64,000 nt of DNA from Pseudomonas sp. LS.1a (GTDB lineage: Bacteria > Pseudomonadota > Gammaproteobacteria > Pseudomonadales > Pseudomonadaceae), in the NCBI RefSeq assembly GCF_022533585.1, contig NZ_CP092827.1, positions 3,822,001 through 3,886,000 on the forward strand, read 5' to 3'. The translations under genes and the position numbers were made by a program. Each line of letters opens with the position of its first letter. Within the stretch, counting starts at the first letter, position 1. The notes beneath the pieces are model-generated. The model saw only the letters and a program-made list of their open reading frames with translations, searched no databases and was not told where the DNA came from. Below are positions 1-8,300 of the stretch, piece after piece.

Positions 1-234
1 CAGGTAACGGCCTGCGAGCGGATTGATTTTCGCCGTTGGCTGGATGCGGACATGGCGAATCTGCAGGCGTTCCATGACACGGAACTGCACTGGCGCAGCC
101 TGTTGGCACCGGCACGGCAACTGGGCCAGGACGGCTGGTACCGGCAAGGTCGGGCGGCACTGTCGTTGGGCGGCTGTTCGGTTGCGGTCGGACTTGGCGT
201 GGCGGCGTTGGTGCTGTTTGGTATCTGGGCCTGA
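1..234 (+). CDS. C-terminal end of a short FecR-like (DUF4880-type) anti-sigma protein, partial
   Basis: The reading frame is open from base 1 to the TGA at 232-234, so the N-terminus lies outside the window. The visible 77 residues contain FRRWLDADMANLQAFHD followed by a Trp, which resembles the cytoplasmic anti-sigma domain (DUF4880) of FecR/PupR-type sigma regulators. After it come a short charged linker and one hydrophobic segment, GCSVAVGLGVAALVLFGIWA, and then the stop. There is no periplasmic FecR domain, so this is either a natural short version or a truncated gene. In the family, the N-terminal part binds an ECF sigma factor at the inner membrane. The assignment rests on a short motif only, and the partner sigma and receptor would lie to the left. 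Confidence 0.45.
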   Translation, partial: QVTACERIDFRRWLDADMANLQAFHDTELHWRSLLAPARQLGQDGWYRQGRAALSLGGCSVAVGLGVAALVLFGIWA

Positions 235-287
235 TCAACACCTCAGCTACGCCGTAATCGCTTTCACCGAGGATGGCTCGCTTGCTA

Positions 288-1478
288 TCAAGTTCGAGTG
301 CTCGATAGCGTTTCCGTCAGGCATGCAAGCAGTAGCCATCCGCACAAACTGACACCCAGGAACAAAAGCCCCAGGCTCATCGGCAGTTCGCTTTCGACGC
401 CAGCAACAAGACTGCCAGCCAAACCACCACCTACGAACAACAACGTCGTATTGAGCGACGCTGCCGCACCGGCCTGATGCGGGTAGCGCGCCAAGGCTTG
501 GGTCGTTGCAGCAGGACGCACCAGCGTTGTCCCGGTCGTGCAGATGATCATCGACAGCAGCAGCCCCGCCACCGTCAATCCCGCTAGCTGCTCCCAGATC
601 AACAGTGTGATGCCCCCGGCAGCTATAAGCAGGAATCCTGTCTTGATCTGAACCTGCGGGCTTACACGATTGTTCAAGTAGGTCGCAGCTGCTCCGCCAG
701 CGATATACGCAAGCCCATAGGCGATAAATACCACCGAGAATTGATATGGCGTCAGCCCCAGGCGGTCCATCAACGCCAATGGCGCGACCACGATGAAGGA
801 AAAATGGCAGGCAAACGCGAGGCTGGACAGCAGGGAGTGCGCAAGATAGGTCGTATCACGCAGCATGACCCAATAGCTGCGCATGCCCGAACTACGGCCT
901 CGCGATGCAGGCGTGTCCTGCAGCAATGCATATGACAGGCATGAAACGATCACGGCTATGAAAGCGAATACCGTAAAGCTGCCTTTCCAGCCAAAGGATT
1001 GTTGGAGAAAAGCGCCTGCGACCGGTGACAACGAAATGAACAGCCCACTTGCGCTGATCAGCAGGATCCGCATGGCATTGCGCTGTCTACCACTGTACAG
1101 ATCCTGCACGAGCGCCTGGCCCAGCACGAAACTCCCGCAACCCAGGGCCTGCAGCAAACGGAACGCCATGAACGTCTCATAGCGGGTTGAAAGTACACAA
1201 CCCACTGCCCCTGCAATGGACACTCCCAACCCAGCGAGCAACAACCGCTTGCGCCCCATGCCATCCGACAATGGCCCGATCACGATTTGCGCCAAGGCGA
1301 CACCAAACGCAAAGAAGCTCACCGAGTAGGCTATCTGCTGTGACTCGACGTGAAACTCGTCTGCGAGCGCAGGGAATGATGGCAGGATTACATCCAGCGG
1401 GAATACACCCAATAGACACAACAGAATCAACAAGGCCGAGCACAGAAAGCTCCTGGGTGAACACAAGGGCCGGTTCAC
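288..1478 (-). CDS. MFS drug-resistance transporter, Bcr/CflA-like (DHA1)
   Basis: Inner-membrane proton-coupled exporter of 396 residues, the usual length for 12-helix DHA1 transporters. The first helix carries PLDVILPSFPALA, typical of Bcr/CflA/CmlA proteins, and GPLSDGMGRKR is the MFS loop 2-3 signature. The start is a GTG at 1476-1478, preceded on the minus strand by GGGG eight bases upstream; the first membrane segment begins almost at once, so no later start is likely. The gene is visibly less GC-rich than its neighbours and stands alone, beside a gene remnant, which suggests transfer. The substrate cannot be read; chloramphenicol, bicyclomycin-type drugs or a metabolite are possible. 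Confidence 0.8.
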   Translation of the reverse strand: MNRPLCSPRSFLCSALLILLCLLGVFPLDVILPSFPALADEFHVESQQIAYSVSFFAFGVALAQIVIGPLSDGMGRKRLLLAGLGVSIAGAVGCVLSTRYETFMAFRLLQALGCGSFVLGQALVQDLYSGRQRNAMRILLISASGLFISLSPVAGAFLQQSFGWKGSFTVFAFIAVIVSCLSYALLQDTPASRGRSSGMRSYWVMLRDTTYLAHSLLSSLAFACHFSFIVVAPLALMDRLGLTPYQFSVVFIAYGLAYIAGGAAATYLNNRVSPQVQIKTGFLLIAAGGITLLIWEQLAGLTVAGLLLSMIICTTGTTLVRPAATTQALARYPHQAGAAASLNTTLLFVGGGLAGSLVAGVESELPMSLGLLFLGVSLCGWLLLACLTETLSSTRT

Positions 1479-1613
1479 GCTACTAACCCCGGTTTTCTTG
1501 TATGGCCGGAAAAGGTCACTGAAATCTCCCTGGAAGCGCCGAACCCTGATGGTAGCGACACCCTTAAGGTGTACAAACCGGACTGGGCAGTGAAACTTCC
1601 GATAGAGCCGTAG
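1479..1613 (+). pseudogene. 3' remnant of an unidentified gene
   Basis: A plus-strand frame without its own start runs up to a TAG at 1611-1613 and reads VWPEKVTEISLEAPNPDGSD, then LKVYKPDWAVKLPIEP. The composition (acidic, Pro-rich, no Arg/Ala bias) looks like real protein rather than a high-GC shadow frame. It runs head-on into the 5' end of the MFS gene with no upstream coding sequence, as if the rest of the gene was lost when the MFS gene arrived. I do not recognise the family. Confidence 0.35.
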
Positions 1614-1751
1614 GACCTCTCCCTTGTCACTGATTGCCGATGAGTTCTGGTGCTACCTGGAAACTCTGCCGACGTGTTAGCCGGCCCCCAAGCGACGTTC
1701 CAGGGTTCGAATCCTGACACTGTCGCCGGGCAAGCCCTTCCAGAAAACCGC

Positions 1752-2162
1752 CTAGCCTTCCAGCCCTTTCTTCAGCGCCGCCAGGCCATCTTCGTAGATG
1801 CCGGCAAACAGCGCGGTTGCTTCAGCATCGCTGATACCCACCGGCACGAACGAGCCGGACCATTCCACGCGAGAGCCGCTACCTTCAGCCACCACACGCA
1901 GGGTCGACTGGTAGTCACGCACCGGAGCCGGGCCTGTGAGGATGGTGTAGCTGTAGCTGCGGCCGGCTTCGTTGAAGTCCAGCAGGCGCTCGACGATGGT
2001 GTCGCCAGCCACGCTTTTCAGGGTACGAACGCGGCCGCCTTCGCTCAGGGTGCTTTCGGGAATGAACGGCAGCCAGTCGGGCAGCGCGTCGAAACCGCCA
2101 ATCAGTTGCCAGACGCGATTGGCATCGGTTGCCAGGGTGATGGAAGCTTGTGCAGTTGCCAT
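1752..2162 (-). CDS. SRPBCC (polyketide cyclase/START-like) family protein
   Basis: 136-residue single-domain protein. It opens with MATAQASITLATDANRVWQLIGGFDAL, where the first strand and the VWQLIGGF helix are characteristic of the SRPBCC ligand-binding fold (polyketide_cyc2), and WSGSF near residue 110 is a conserved late strand. The ATG at 2160-2162 was chosen because GAGGAGA lies just upstream on the minus strand; the frame stays open further upstream without a better site. It follows the aldo/keto reductase gene by 73 bp on the same strand, so the two are probably co-transcribed. Such proteins bind small hydrophobic ligands; the function here is unknown. Confidence 0.75.
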   Translation of the reverse strand: MATAQASITLATDANRVWQLIGGFDALPDWLPFIPESTLSEGGRVRTLKSVAGDTIVERLLDFNEAGRSYSYTILTGPAPVRDYQSTLRVVAEGSGSRVEWSGSFVPVGISDAEATALFAGIYEDGLAALKKGLEG

Positions 2163-2235
2163 GGTGATTCTCCTCGGGGCGTGGCCCCATTGATTCGGGG
2201 TAGACAGGGCCGCCAAGCGGCCCTGCAAGATCGGT

Positions 2236-3246
2236 TTAAACAGCAGGTACCGGAGCCTTGGCGTTGATCAGCCCTTGCTGGCGCAGGTCGTTCCAGAAGG
2301 CCATCGGAATCACCTTGCTCAGGGCGGCGAGGTCTTCGTTGGCGTGTGCAGGGCGGGTGGAGCCCGGGATCACCGAGACCACGGCCGGGTGGGCCAGGGC
2401 GAACTGCAGGGCCGCCGCCTTCACATCCACGCCATGGGCACGGGCCACGGCACGGATGCGCTCGAGCTTGGCCAGCACCGGCTGGGTGGCTTTCTGGTAC
2501 TCGAAGTGCTCGCCGCCAGCGGTAACACCCGAGCTGTACGGGCCACCCACGACAATGCCGACACCCTGCTCCACCGCTTGCGGCATGACGCGTTGCAGTG
2601 CGCGGTCGTGGTCCAGCAGCGAGTAGCGGCCGGCCAGCAGGAAGCCGTCCGGACGGGCTTCTTCCAGGTCGAGGGTCAGCTCGATCGGCTCGACGCGGTT
2701 CACACCCAGGCCCCAGGCCTTGATCACACCTTCTTCACGCAGACGGGTCAGTACGCGGAAGGCACCGGTACGGGCGACTTCGAACTGGCTCAGCCATTCG
2801 TCACCGTAGAAGTCCTGGGCGATGTCGTGGATCCAGACGATGTCCAGGCGGTCGGTCTTCAGGCGGCGCAGGCTGTCTTCGATCGAGCGCAGGGTGGCGT
2901 CGGCGCTGTAGTCGTTGACGATGCGGTTGCGGTTGCCGTGCTCGAACAGGCCGCTTTTTTCGCCCAGTTCACGGGCAGCCGGGTCTTCCAGTTCGTCGAG
3001 GATGATGCGGCCGACCTTGGTGCTGAGCACGTACTCGTCACGTGGGCGAGCGGCCAGGGCATTGCCCAGACGGCTTTCGGAGAGGCCGGCACCGTAGAAC
3101 GGCGCGCTGTCGAAGTAGCGCACGCCGTTGTTCCAGGCGGCATCGACGGTAGCCTGTACTTCGTCTTCAGGCACGTTGCGGAACATGTTGCCCAGTGGGG
3201 CGGTACCGAAGCCCAGCGGGTTGGCGATAAGTGATTTGAGGTTCAT
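2236..3246 (-). CDS. Aldo/keto reductase, D-threo-aldose/pyridoxal dehydrogenase-like
   Basis: 336-residue NAD(P)-dependent oxidoreductase with the AKR catalytic tetrad visible: Asp and Tyr in YFDSAPFYGAG, Lys in LSTKVGRI, His in DIVWIHDIA. The N-terminal LGFGTAPLGNMFRNV and the overall length match the branch that includes D-threo-aldose (L-fucose) 1-dehydrogenase and pyridoxal 4-dehydrogenase. The ATG at 3244-3246 (MNLKS) was chosen because AGGA lies eight bases upstream; the ATG two codons earlier is too close to it. It probably forms an operon with the downstream SRPBCC gene. The substrate is not determinable. Confidence 0.8.
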   Translation of the reverse strand: MNLKSLIANPLGFGTAPLGNMFRNVPEDEVQATVDAAWNNGVRYFDSAPFYGAGLSESRLGNALAARPRDEYVLSTKVGRIILDELEDPAARELGEKSGLFEHGNRNRIVNDYSADATLRSIEDSLRRLKTDRLDIVWIHDIAQDFYGDEWLSQFEVARTGAFRVLTRLREEGVIKAWGLGVNRVEPIELTLDLEEARPDGFLLAGRYSLLDHDRALQRVMPQAVEQGVGIVVGGPYSSGVTAGGEHFEYQKATQPVLAKLERIRAVARAHGVDVKAAALQFALAHPAVVSVIPGSTRPAHANEDLAALSKVIPMAFWNDLRQQGLINAKAPVPAV

Positions 3247-3466
3247 GTGCATTTTCCTGATGAGGGAGTCGGTTGTGAACTCCAGTGGCTGCAATCCTAT
3301 GCGCCACCCACCAAGACCGTCCAAGTCATATTTCGAACGACTTGAGACCTTTCATGCAACACCGTGAAATCTTCATTCGAACTGCTGCTGGGCATGCCGG
3401 TACTTGGCGGGGCCATGGCCGTGGCGTTACGCCGGATGGCGTAGGCCAGGCCAAGGCTGCCGAGGC
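3247..3466. other. Intergenic gap between E1 gene and aldo/keto reductase
   Basis: 220 bp between two minus-strand genes. It holds the upstream region of the aldo/keto reductase, including a small TTCGAA palindrome at about 3333-3338. I see no convincing terminator for the E1 gene, no strong promoter match and no credible gene; a 25-codon GTG frame here is too short to support. Confidence 0.4.
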
Positions 3467-6130
3467 TCAGCGGTTCCAGGGTGCCTCGGCACGTGCGTCG
3501 ATGCCATAACGCTGCAGCGCTGCGGCGTGCTTGCCAGGATCGATGCCTGCCAATGCCGCCAGGGCAATGTGCTGACGATCAACCTCGAAGAAGCGACGCA
3601 GTGCCGAGCGCGTGTCACTCCGGCCAAAGCCATCGGTACCCAGGGCGGTGAACGGCGCGCTGACATGGGCAGCGATCAACTGGGCATAAGCACGCACGTA
3701 GTCGCTGGCCGCCACCACCGGCACAGGCCCGGGCAGGCAGCGCTGCAAGTGGCTCTGCCCTTCGGACTGGCTGCCGAAAAGGCGCTGGCGCTCTACCTCG
3801 CGAGCATCGCGTGCCAGCTCCGAGAAACTGGTGACACTCCAGATCTGGCTGCTGATACCCCAGTCCTGCAGCAGCAGCTCGGCGGCGGCGATCACCTCCC
3901 GCATGATGGCGCCGGAACCCAGCAGGCGTACCGCAGGCTCCTCCGTTCCGCGCGTGCCGTACAGGCGCATGCCACGGATCACATCGTCGTGTTCGCTGTC
4001 CTGCAGCGGGGCCTGGGTGTAGTTCTCGTTGGTCACCGTCAGGTAGTAGAACTCATCGCACTGCTGCTCGAGCATGCGTCGGCTGCCATGGTCGATGATC
4101 ACGGCCGCCTCACTGGCGAACGCCGGGTCGTAGGCGCGGCAGTTAGGCACCGTCGAGGCGATGAGCTGGCTGGTACCGTCCTGGTGTTGCAGGCCCTCGC
4201 CCGCCAAGGTAGTGCGGCCAGCGGTGGCACCGATCAGGAAACCACGGGCGCGCTGGTCGGCAGCCGCCCAGATCAGGTCGCCGATGCGCTGGAAACCGAA
4301 CATCGAATAGTAGATATAGAACGGCAGCATCGGCTCGCCGTTGACGCTGTAGGAGGTCGCTGCGGCGACCCACGAAGAGACAGCACCGGCTTCGGTAATG
4401 CCCTCCTCCAGCAACTGGCCGTCGGTGGATTCCTTGTAGTACAGCAATGCACCGGCGTCTTCCGGTTCGTAGAGCTGGCCAACCGGTGAATAGATGCCAA
4501 CCTGGCGGAACAGATTGGCCATGCCAAAGGTACGCGCCTCGTCGGCCACGATGGGCACGATGCGTGGGCCGAGCTGCTTGTCCTTGAGCAGGTTGGTGAA
4601 GAGCCGGACCACAGCCATCGTGGTGGAGATTTCCCGATCGTCAGGGGCCAGGGCGAACCGCGCATAGTCGGCAAGCGGCGGTACCGCGATGCTGGGGGCC
4701 AGGCTGGTGCGTCGAGGCAGGTAACCACCCAGCGACTGCCGACGGGCATGCAAGTAGCGCAGTTCTGGGCTGTCATCGTGCGGTCGATAAAAGCGCATCT
4801 CCTCCACTGCCTGGTCATCCAGCGGCAGCGCAAAACGGTCCCGAAACGCCTTGAGCGCCTCGACGTCCAGTTTCTTCTGTTGGTGCGCGGTGTTGCGCGA
4901 TTCGCCGGCCTGGCCCATGCCAAAGCCTTTCTTGGTCTTCGCCAGGATGACCGTCGGGTGCCCCTTGTGGCGCTTCGCTGCGTCGAATGCAGCGTGCAAC
5001 TTGCGAAAATCGTGGCCGCCGCGACGCAGGCCATCGATTTCGGCCGGGCTCATGTGAGCGACCAGCGCGTGCAGCTCCGGGTCGAGGTCGAAGAAATGCG
5101 CAAGGTTGTAGGCTGCATCGTTGGCACCCAGGGCCTGGTACTGGCCATCGACGGTGCTGGCCAGGCGGCGCAGCAGAACGTGGTGGTGATCCCGGGCGAA
5201 CAGGGCATCCCAGCCCGAGCCCCAGACCACTTTGATAACGTTCCAGCCAGCACCCTTGAACAGCGATTCCAGCTCCTGGATGATTTGCCCGTTACCGCGC
5301 ACAGGCCCGTCAAGCCGCTGCAGGTTGCAGTTGATCACGAAGGTGACATTGTCCAGCTTCTCCCGTGCGGCAAGCGACAGTGCTGCGACCGATTCCGGCT
5401 CGTCCATCTCGCCATCGCCGAATACCCCCCAGACATGACGCCCTTCGGTCGAGGCAATGCCACGGTGTTGCAGGTAGCGCAGGAAGCGGGCCTGATAGAT
5501 CGCGCTGATCGGGCCGATGCCCATGGAGCCGGTCGGAAACTGCCAGAAGTCCGGCATGAGCCAAGGGTGGGGATAGGAGCACAGCCCGCCGCCATCCACC
5601 TCCTGCCGATAACGCTCGAGTTGCTGTTGCTCAAGCCGGCCCTCCAGGAAAGCGCGGGCATAGACACCTGGCGCGGAATGCGGCTGGAAATACACCAGGT
5701 CGCCTTTGCCTTGTGCAGTATCGGCACGGAAGAAATGGTTGAAGCCCACTTCGAAGATTTCCGCGGCAGAGGCGTAACTGGCGATATGGCCGCCCAGCTC
5801 GCCATAGGCCTTGTTCGCCTTGGCCACCATGGCCAGCGCGTTCCAGCGAATGATCGAGGTAATGCGCTCTTCCATCGCCAGATCACCGGGGTACTCCGGT
5901 TGCTGTTCCACGGCGATGGTGTTCTGGTAAAGCGAGTATGGGTTGGCAGCGATTCGAGCCCCCAGGTGGCCGGCATGCTCGGCCAGGCGCTGCAGCAGGA
6001 ATTCCACCCTCCCACTGCCCTCGGTGCGTGCTACGCCCTCCAGGGCATCCAGCCACTCGTTTGTCTCGACGGTATCAACATCTTCAGTACCTTGATCGGC
6101 GATCCTTGGCACTTGAATGGGGTTACTCAT
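3467..6130 (-). CDS. Homodimeric 2-oxoacid (pyruvate) dehydrogenase E1 component, AceE/MdeB-like
   Basis: 887-residue thiamin diphosphate enzyme of the AceE type, which decarboxylates a 2-oxoacid and passes the acyl group to a lipoyl E2. The ThDP/Mg motif is visible as GDGEMDEPE (about residues 238-246) with NCNLQRLDGPVRGN completing it, and PHPWLMPDFWQFPTGSMG is typical E1p. The start MSNPIQVPRI (ATG 6128-6130) has GAGG ten bases upstream. No E2 or E3 gene is adjacent, so it must borrow a lipoyl partner. It lies 103 bp downstream of a D-cysteine desulfhydrase-family gene, which makes pyruvate. P. putida MdeB, an E1 relative linked to methionine gamma-lyase and 2-oxobutyrate, is the closest precedent I know, so 2-oxobutyrate is an alternative substrate. 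Confidence 0.85.
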   Translation of the reverse strand: MSNPIQVPRIADQGTEDVDTVETNEWLDALEGVARTEGSGRVEFLLQRLAEHAGHLGARIAANPYSLYQNTIAVEQQPEYPGDLAMEERITSIIRWNALAMVAKANKAYGELGGHIASYASAAEIFEVGFNHFFRADTAQGKGDLVYFQPHSAPGVYARAFLEGRLEQQQLERYRQEVDGGGLCSYPHPWLMPDFWQFPTGSMGIGPISAIYQARFLRYLQHRGIASTEGRHVWGVFGDGEMDEPESVAALSLAAREKLDNVTFVINCNLQRLDGPVRGNGQIIQELESLFKGAGWNVIKVVWGSGWDALFARDHHHVLLRRLASTVDGQYQALGANDAAYNLAHFFDLDPELHALVAHMSPAEIDGLRRGGHDFRKLHAAFDAAKRHKGHPTVILAKTKKGFGMGQAGESRNTAHQQKKLDVEALKAFRDRFALPLDDQAVEEMRFYRPHDDSPELRYLHARRQSLGGYLPRRTSLAPSIAVPPLADYARFALAPDDREISTTMAVVRLFTNLLKDKQLGPRIVPIVADEARTFGMANLFRQVGIYSPVGQLYEPEDAGALLYYKESTDGQLLEEGITEAGAVSSWVAAATSYSVNGEPMLPFYIYYSMFGFQRIGDLIWAAADQRARGFLIGATAGRTTLAGEGLQHQDGTSQLIASTVPNCRAYDPAFASEAAVIIDHGSRRMLEQQCDEFYYLTVTNENYTQAPLQDSEHDDVIRGMRLYGTRGTEEPAVRLLGSGAIMREVIAAAELLLQDWGISSQIWSVTSFSELARDAREVERQRLFGSQSEGQSHLQRCLPGPVPVVAASDYVRAYAQLIAAHVSAPFTALGTDGFGRSDTRSALRRFFEVDRQHIALAALAGIDPGKHAAALQRYGIDARAEAPWNR

Positions 6131-6233
6131 TTCACACGACCTCAGGTAATTGAAACGACAGCCGCGGGTGCGCCTACTCAAGGTAGACCCCACATTCATC
6201 ATGCGCAGGCATAAGCACCCGGCGCACTCGTAC

Positions 6234-7265
6234 CTATGCGCCCTGCAGGGCCGACCGATAAGCGAAGATCCCCGGTGCCCCACCGGTCATCAGCAGCAAG
6301 ATGTTGTCACCCTGTGCGTACAAGCCGCTTTCCAGGTCGGCGACCAGGCCGGCGAACGCTTTTCCGGAGTAGACCGGATCAAGCAACAGCCCCTCGGAAC
6401 GGGCCATGAGTTGCAACGCCGACAACATGGCCTTCGTCGGAACACCATAGCCCGCGCCGCGATGTGCACCATCGACGGCAATCATTGGCGGCTCGATAAC
6501 CTGCTCGCTGCCAAGCAGTTCCAAGGTCTGCCGGGTAAGTTCAAGCGTGCGACGGTGCGATTCAGGCGCCTCGGCAAGTACTGCAAAGGACTTGATGAAG
6601 CCCGGCGCCCGCCCCATCGCAGCAAACCCGGCGGCCATGCCCGCATGGGTGCCGGAACTGCCATTGGCCATGACCATGTGCGTGAACTTCAGGCCCATGC
6701 TGGCTTCCTGCCGGGCGATTTCCAGCGCGGCCTTGGCATAGCCCAGGCCCCCCACGGCTGTCGAGCCGCCGGTGGGAATAACCTTGACCTTGCAGCCCTG
6801 CATTTGCAGTTCCTGTGCACGGGTGTCGGCCCAACTCGCCGTGGTAAAACCTTCAGGCACGATATGCACGACGGCCCCGAACAGCTCATCCAGAAGCACA
6901 TTGCCGTTGTGCTCGTACTCTTCATCGTCCCGGGGTACGGCACGGCCCAGCACAAGTTCGCAACGCATGCCCAGCTTCGCACAGGCTGCCGCAGTCAAAC
7001 GTGCATGATTGGATTGCAGCCCACCCATTGTCACGACCACATCCACCTTGTCTCGAAGGGCCTCGCCAAGGTGAAACTCAAGCTTTCGCAGCTTGTTGCC
7101 ACCGCCGCCCAGGGCCATGTAATCGTCACGCTTGGCGAACAGCTTGATGCCGCGCTTAAGCAGCCCGAGCGAATGCTCAAGGCCTTCAAGGCGCTGAATG
7201 GGTGTTGGCCGGTCGACGAGGCTGACTTGTGGAAAATGTTCGAGCAGCGAATGCAAGGGCGCCAC
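6234..7265 (-). CDS. dcyD: D-cysteine desulfhydrase / ACC deaminase family PLP enzyme
   Basis: 343-residue fold-type II PLP enzyme. The cofactor lysine is in GGGGNKLRKLE (Lys58), and TMGGLQSNHARLTAAA follows. The C-terminal loop reads LLLMTGGAPGIFAY; ACC deaminases have Leu at the position before GG and a Glu after YGLPN, while this protein has Thr and YGVPTKAM, as in D-cysteine desulfhydrases. The expected reaction is D-cysteine to pyruvate, sulfide and ammonia; L-cysteate sulfo-lyase (CuyA) belongs to the same family and cannot be excluded. The start is GTG 7263-7265 with GAGG eight bases upstream. It is divergent from the LysR gene and upstream of the E1 gene that could consume its 2-oxoacid product. 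Confidence 0.8.
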   Translation of the reverse strand: MAPLHSLLEHFPQVSLVDRPTPIQRLEGLEHSLGLLKRGIKLFAKRDDYMALGGGGNKLRKLEFHLGEALRDKVDVVVTMGGLQSNHARLTAAACAKLGMRCELVLGRAVPRDDEEYEHNGNVLLDELFGAVVHIVPEGFTTASWADTRAQELQMQGCKVKVIPTGGSTAVGGLGYAKAALEIARQEASMGLKFTHMVMANGSSGTHAGMAAGFAAMGRAPGFIKSFAVLAEAPESHRRTLELTRQTLELLGSEQVIEPPMIAVDGAHRGAGYGVPTKAMLSALQLMARSEGLLLDPVYSGKAFAGLVADLESGLYAQGDNILLLMTGGAPGIFAYRSALQGA

Positions 7266-7310
7266 GGGGCATACCTCATTGATGACTTGACAGTCTTCAC
7301 GGTAAGCAAA

Positions 7311-7340
7311 AACAATTTGTTAATAAATACAGGTATTGTT
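7311..7340. promoter_or_regulatory. AT-rich LysR operator candidate in the divergent region
   Basis: The 102-bp gap between the desulfhydrase and LysR genes is AT-rich and contains AACAATTTGTT at 7311-7321 and ATTGTT at 7335-7340, together an AACAAT...ATTGTT inverted repeat. LysR regulators normally bind such dyads in the shared promoter of the gene they control. Position and symmetry support this; the site is not a known consensus. Confidence 0.35.
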
Positions 7341-7367
7341 CAATCATATTTAACCAGGAGTTAAAAT

Positions 7368-8249
7368 ATGGACCGCCTGCGCGCCATGGAGGTATTTGTC
7401 AGCGTCGCCGAACAGGGCAGCTTCAGCCAGGCCGCCGAGCACCTGGACCTGTCAGTGGTAATGGTGAGCAGGTATATCCGCCAACTTGAAGATGCAATGC
7501 AGGTCGAACTGATCCAGCGCAGTACCCGGCGCATGCACGTCACCGAAGCAGGCCGCGTGTTCTACGAAGAGTCCAGGCAGGCACTGGACCAGGTTCGCAA
7601 GGCCTATGAGCGCGTTGAAAGCTTGCAACAGGCACCCAGCGGACTATTGCGTATCAGCGCCCCCATGACCCTGGGCTCGTCGCTGCTCGCGCCGCTGGTT
7701 GCCGGCTTTCTCACCGAACACCCGGACGTGCGCGTTGATCTGGTGCTCAGCAACAGTGTCGTCGACCTGATGGCCGAGGGGTTCGATGCTGCTTTGCGCA
7801 TTGGCAACCTGGGTGATGCAGATCTGGTGGCCAAGGCACTGCGCCCCTATCGGATGGTGATCTGCGCCGCCCCCGGCTACCTGGACAGGCACGGGCGCCC
7901 AGCCGTTCCGGCAGACCTGGCCGGGCACAGGTTACTGGCGCACTCCACATGGACCAACCGTTTCACCTGGCCCTTGCTGGACGCTGGCAAGGAATACCCC
8001 TGGCCGGAACACTGGGTGCTGAAAAGCAACGATGGCCAGGCACTGCGGCTGGCCGCCCTGGCAGGCAACGGGATCCTGCTGCAACCCGAGTTCCTGGTGG
8101 CCGAGGACCTTCGCGCAGGGCGCCTGGTCACACTGCTTGACGACTTCCTGCCCGCTACCCGCCCGGTCAACCTGGTCTATCTGCGCCAGCGCAGCGCGCT
8201 ACCCAAACTGGATGCCTTCATTCGCTACATCCTGAGGCATGCGGGGTAA
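7368..8249 (+). CDS. LysR-family transcriptional regulator
   Basis: 293 residues, normal LysR length. The N-terminal winged helix-turn-helix spans MDRLRAMEVFVSVAEQGSFSQAAEHLDLSVVMVSRYIRQLE, and an effector-binding domain fills the rest (LRISAPMTLGSSLL, LLAHSTWTN). This is the CrgA/AaeR-like branch judging by the MDRLRAMEVF opening. A good ribosome site, AGGAG, lies seven bases before the ATG. Being divergent from the desulfhydrase gene with a dyad between them, it most likely regulates that gene and the E1 gene, with a cysteine-like or 2-oxoacid inducer as the natural guess. Confidence 0.85.
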   Translation: MDRLRAMEVFVSVAEQGSFSQAAEHLDLSVVMVSRYIRQLEDAMQVELIQRSTRRMHVTEAGRVFYEESRQALDQVRKAYERVESLQQAPSGLLRISAPMTLGSSLLAPLVAGFLTEHPDVRVDLVLSNSVVDLMAEGFDAALRIGNLGDADLVAKALRPYRMVICAAPGYLDRHGRPAVPADLAGHRLLAHSTWTNRFTWPLLDAGKEYPWPEHWVLKSNDGQALRLAALAGNGILLQPEFLVAEDLRAGRLVTLLDDFLPATRPVNLVYLRQRSALPKLDAFIRYILRHAG

Positions 8250-8300
8250 GGGGCCGCGCCGAATCGGCACTGGCGCCTTCGCAGGGCAACACGATGGACC

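Noticed and set aside
1685..1735. tRNA-like T-arm (GGGTTCGAATCC) in an imperfect hairpin, possible tRNA fragment or attachment site
   Set aside because: The stem does not pair in the standard 5+7+5 arrangement, there is no acceptor or anticodon arm and no CCA; likely chance within a GCGAC/GTCGC inverted repeat.
6234..7265. Assignment as ACC deaminase
   Set aside because: The residues that distinguish ACC deaminase (Glu after YGLPN, Leu before GG) are replaced as in D-cysteine desulfhydrases.
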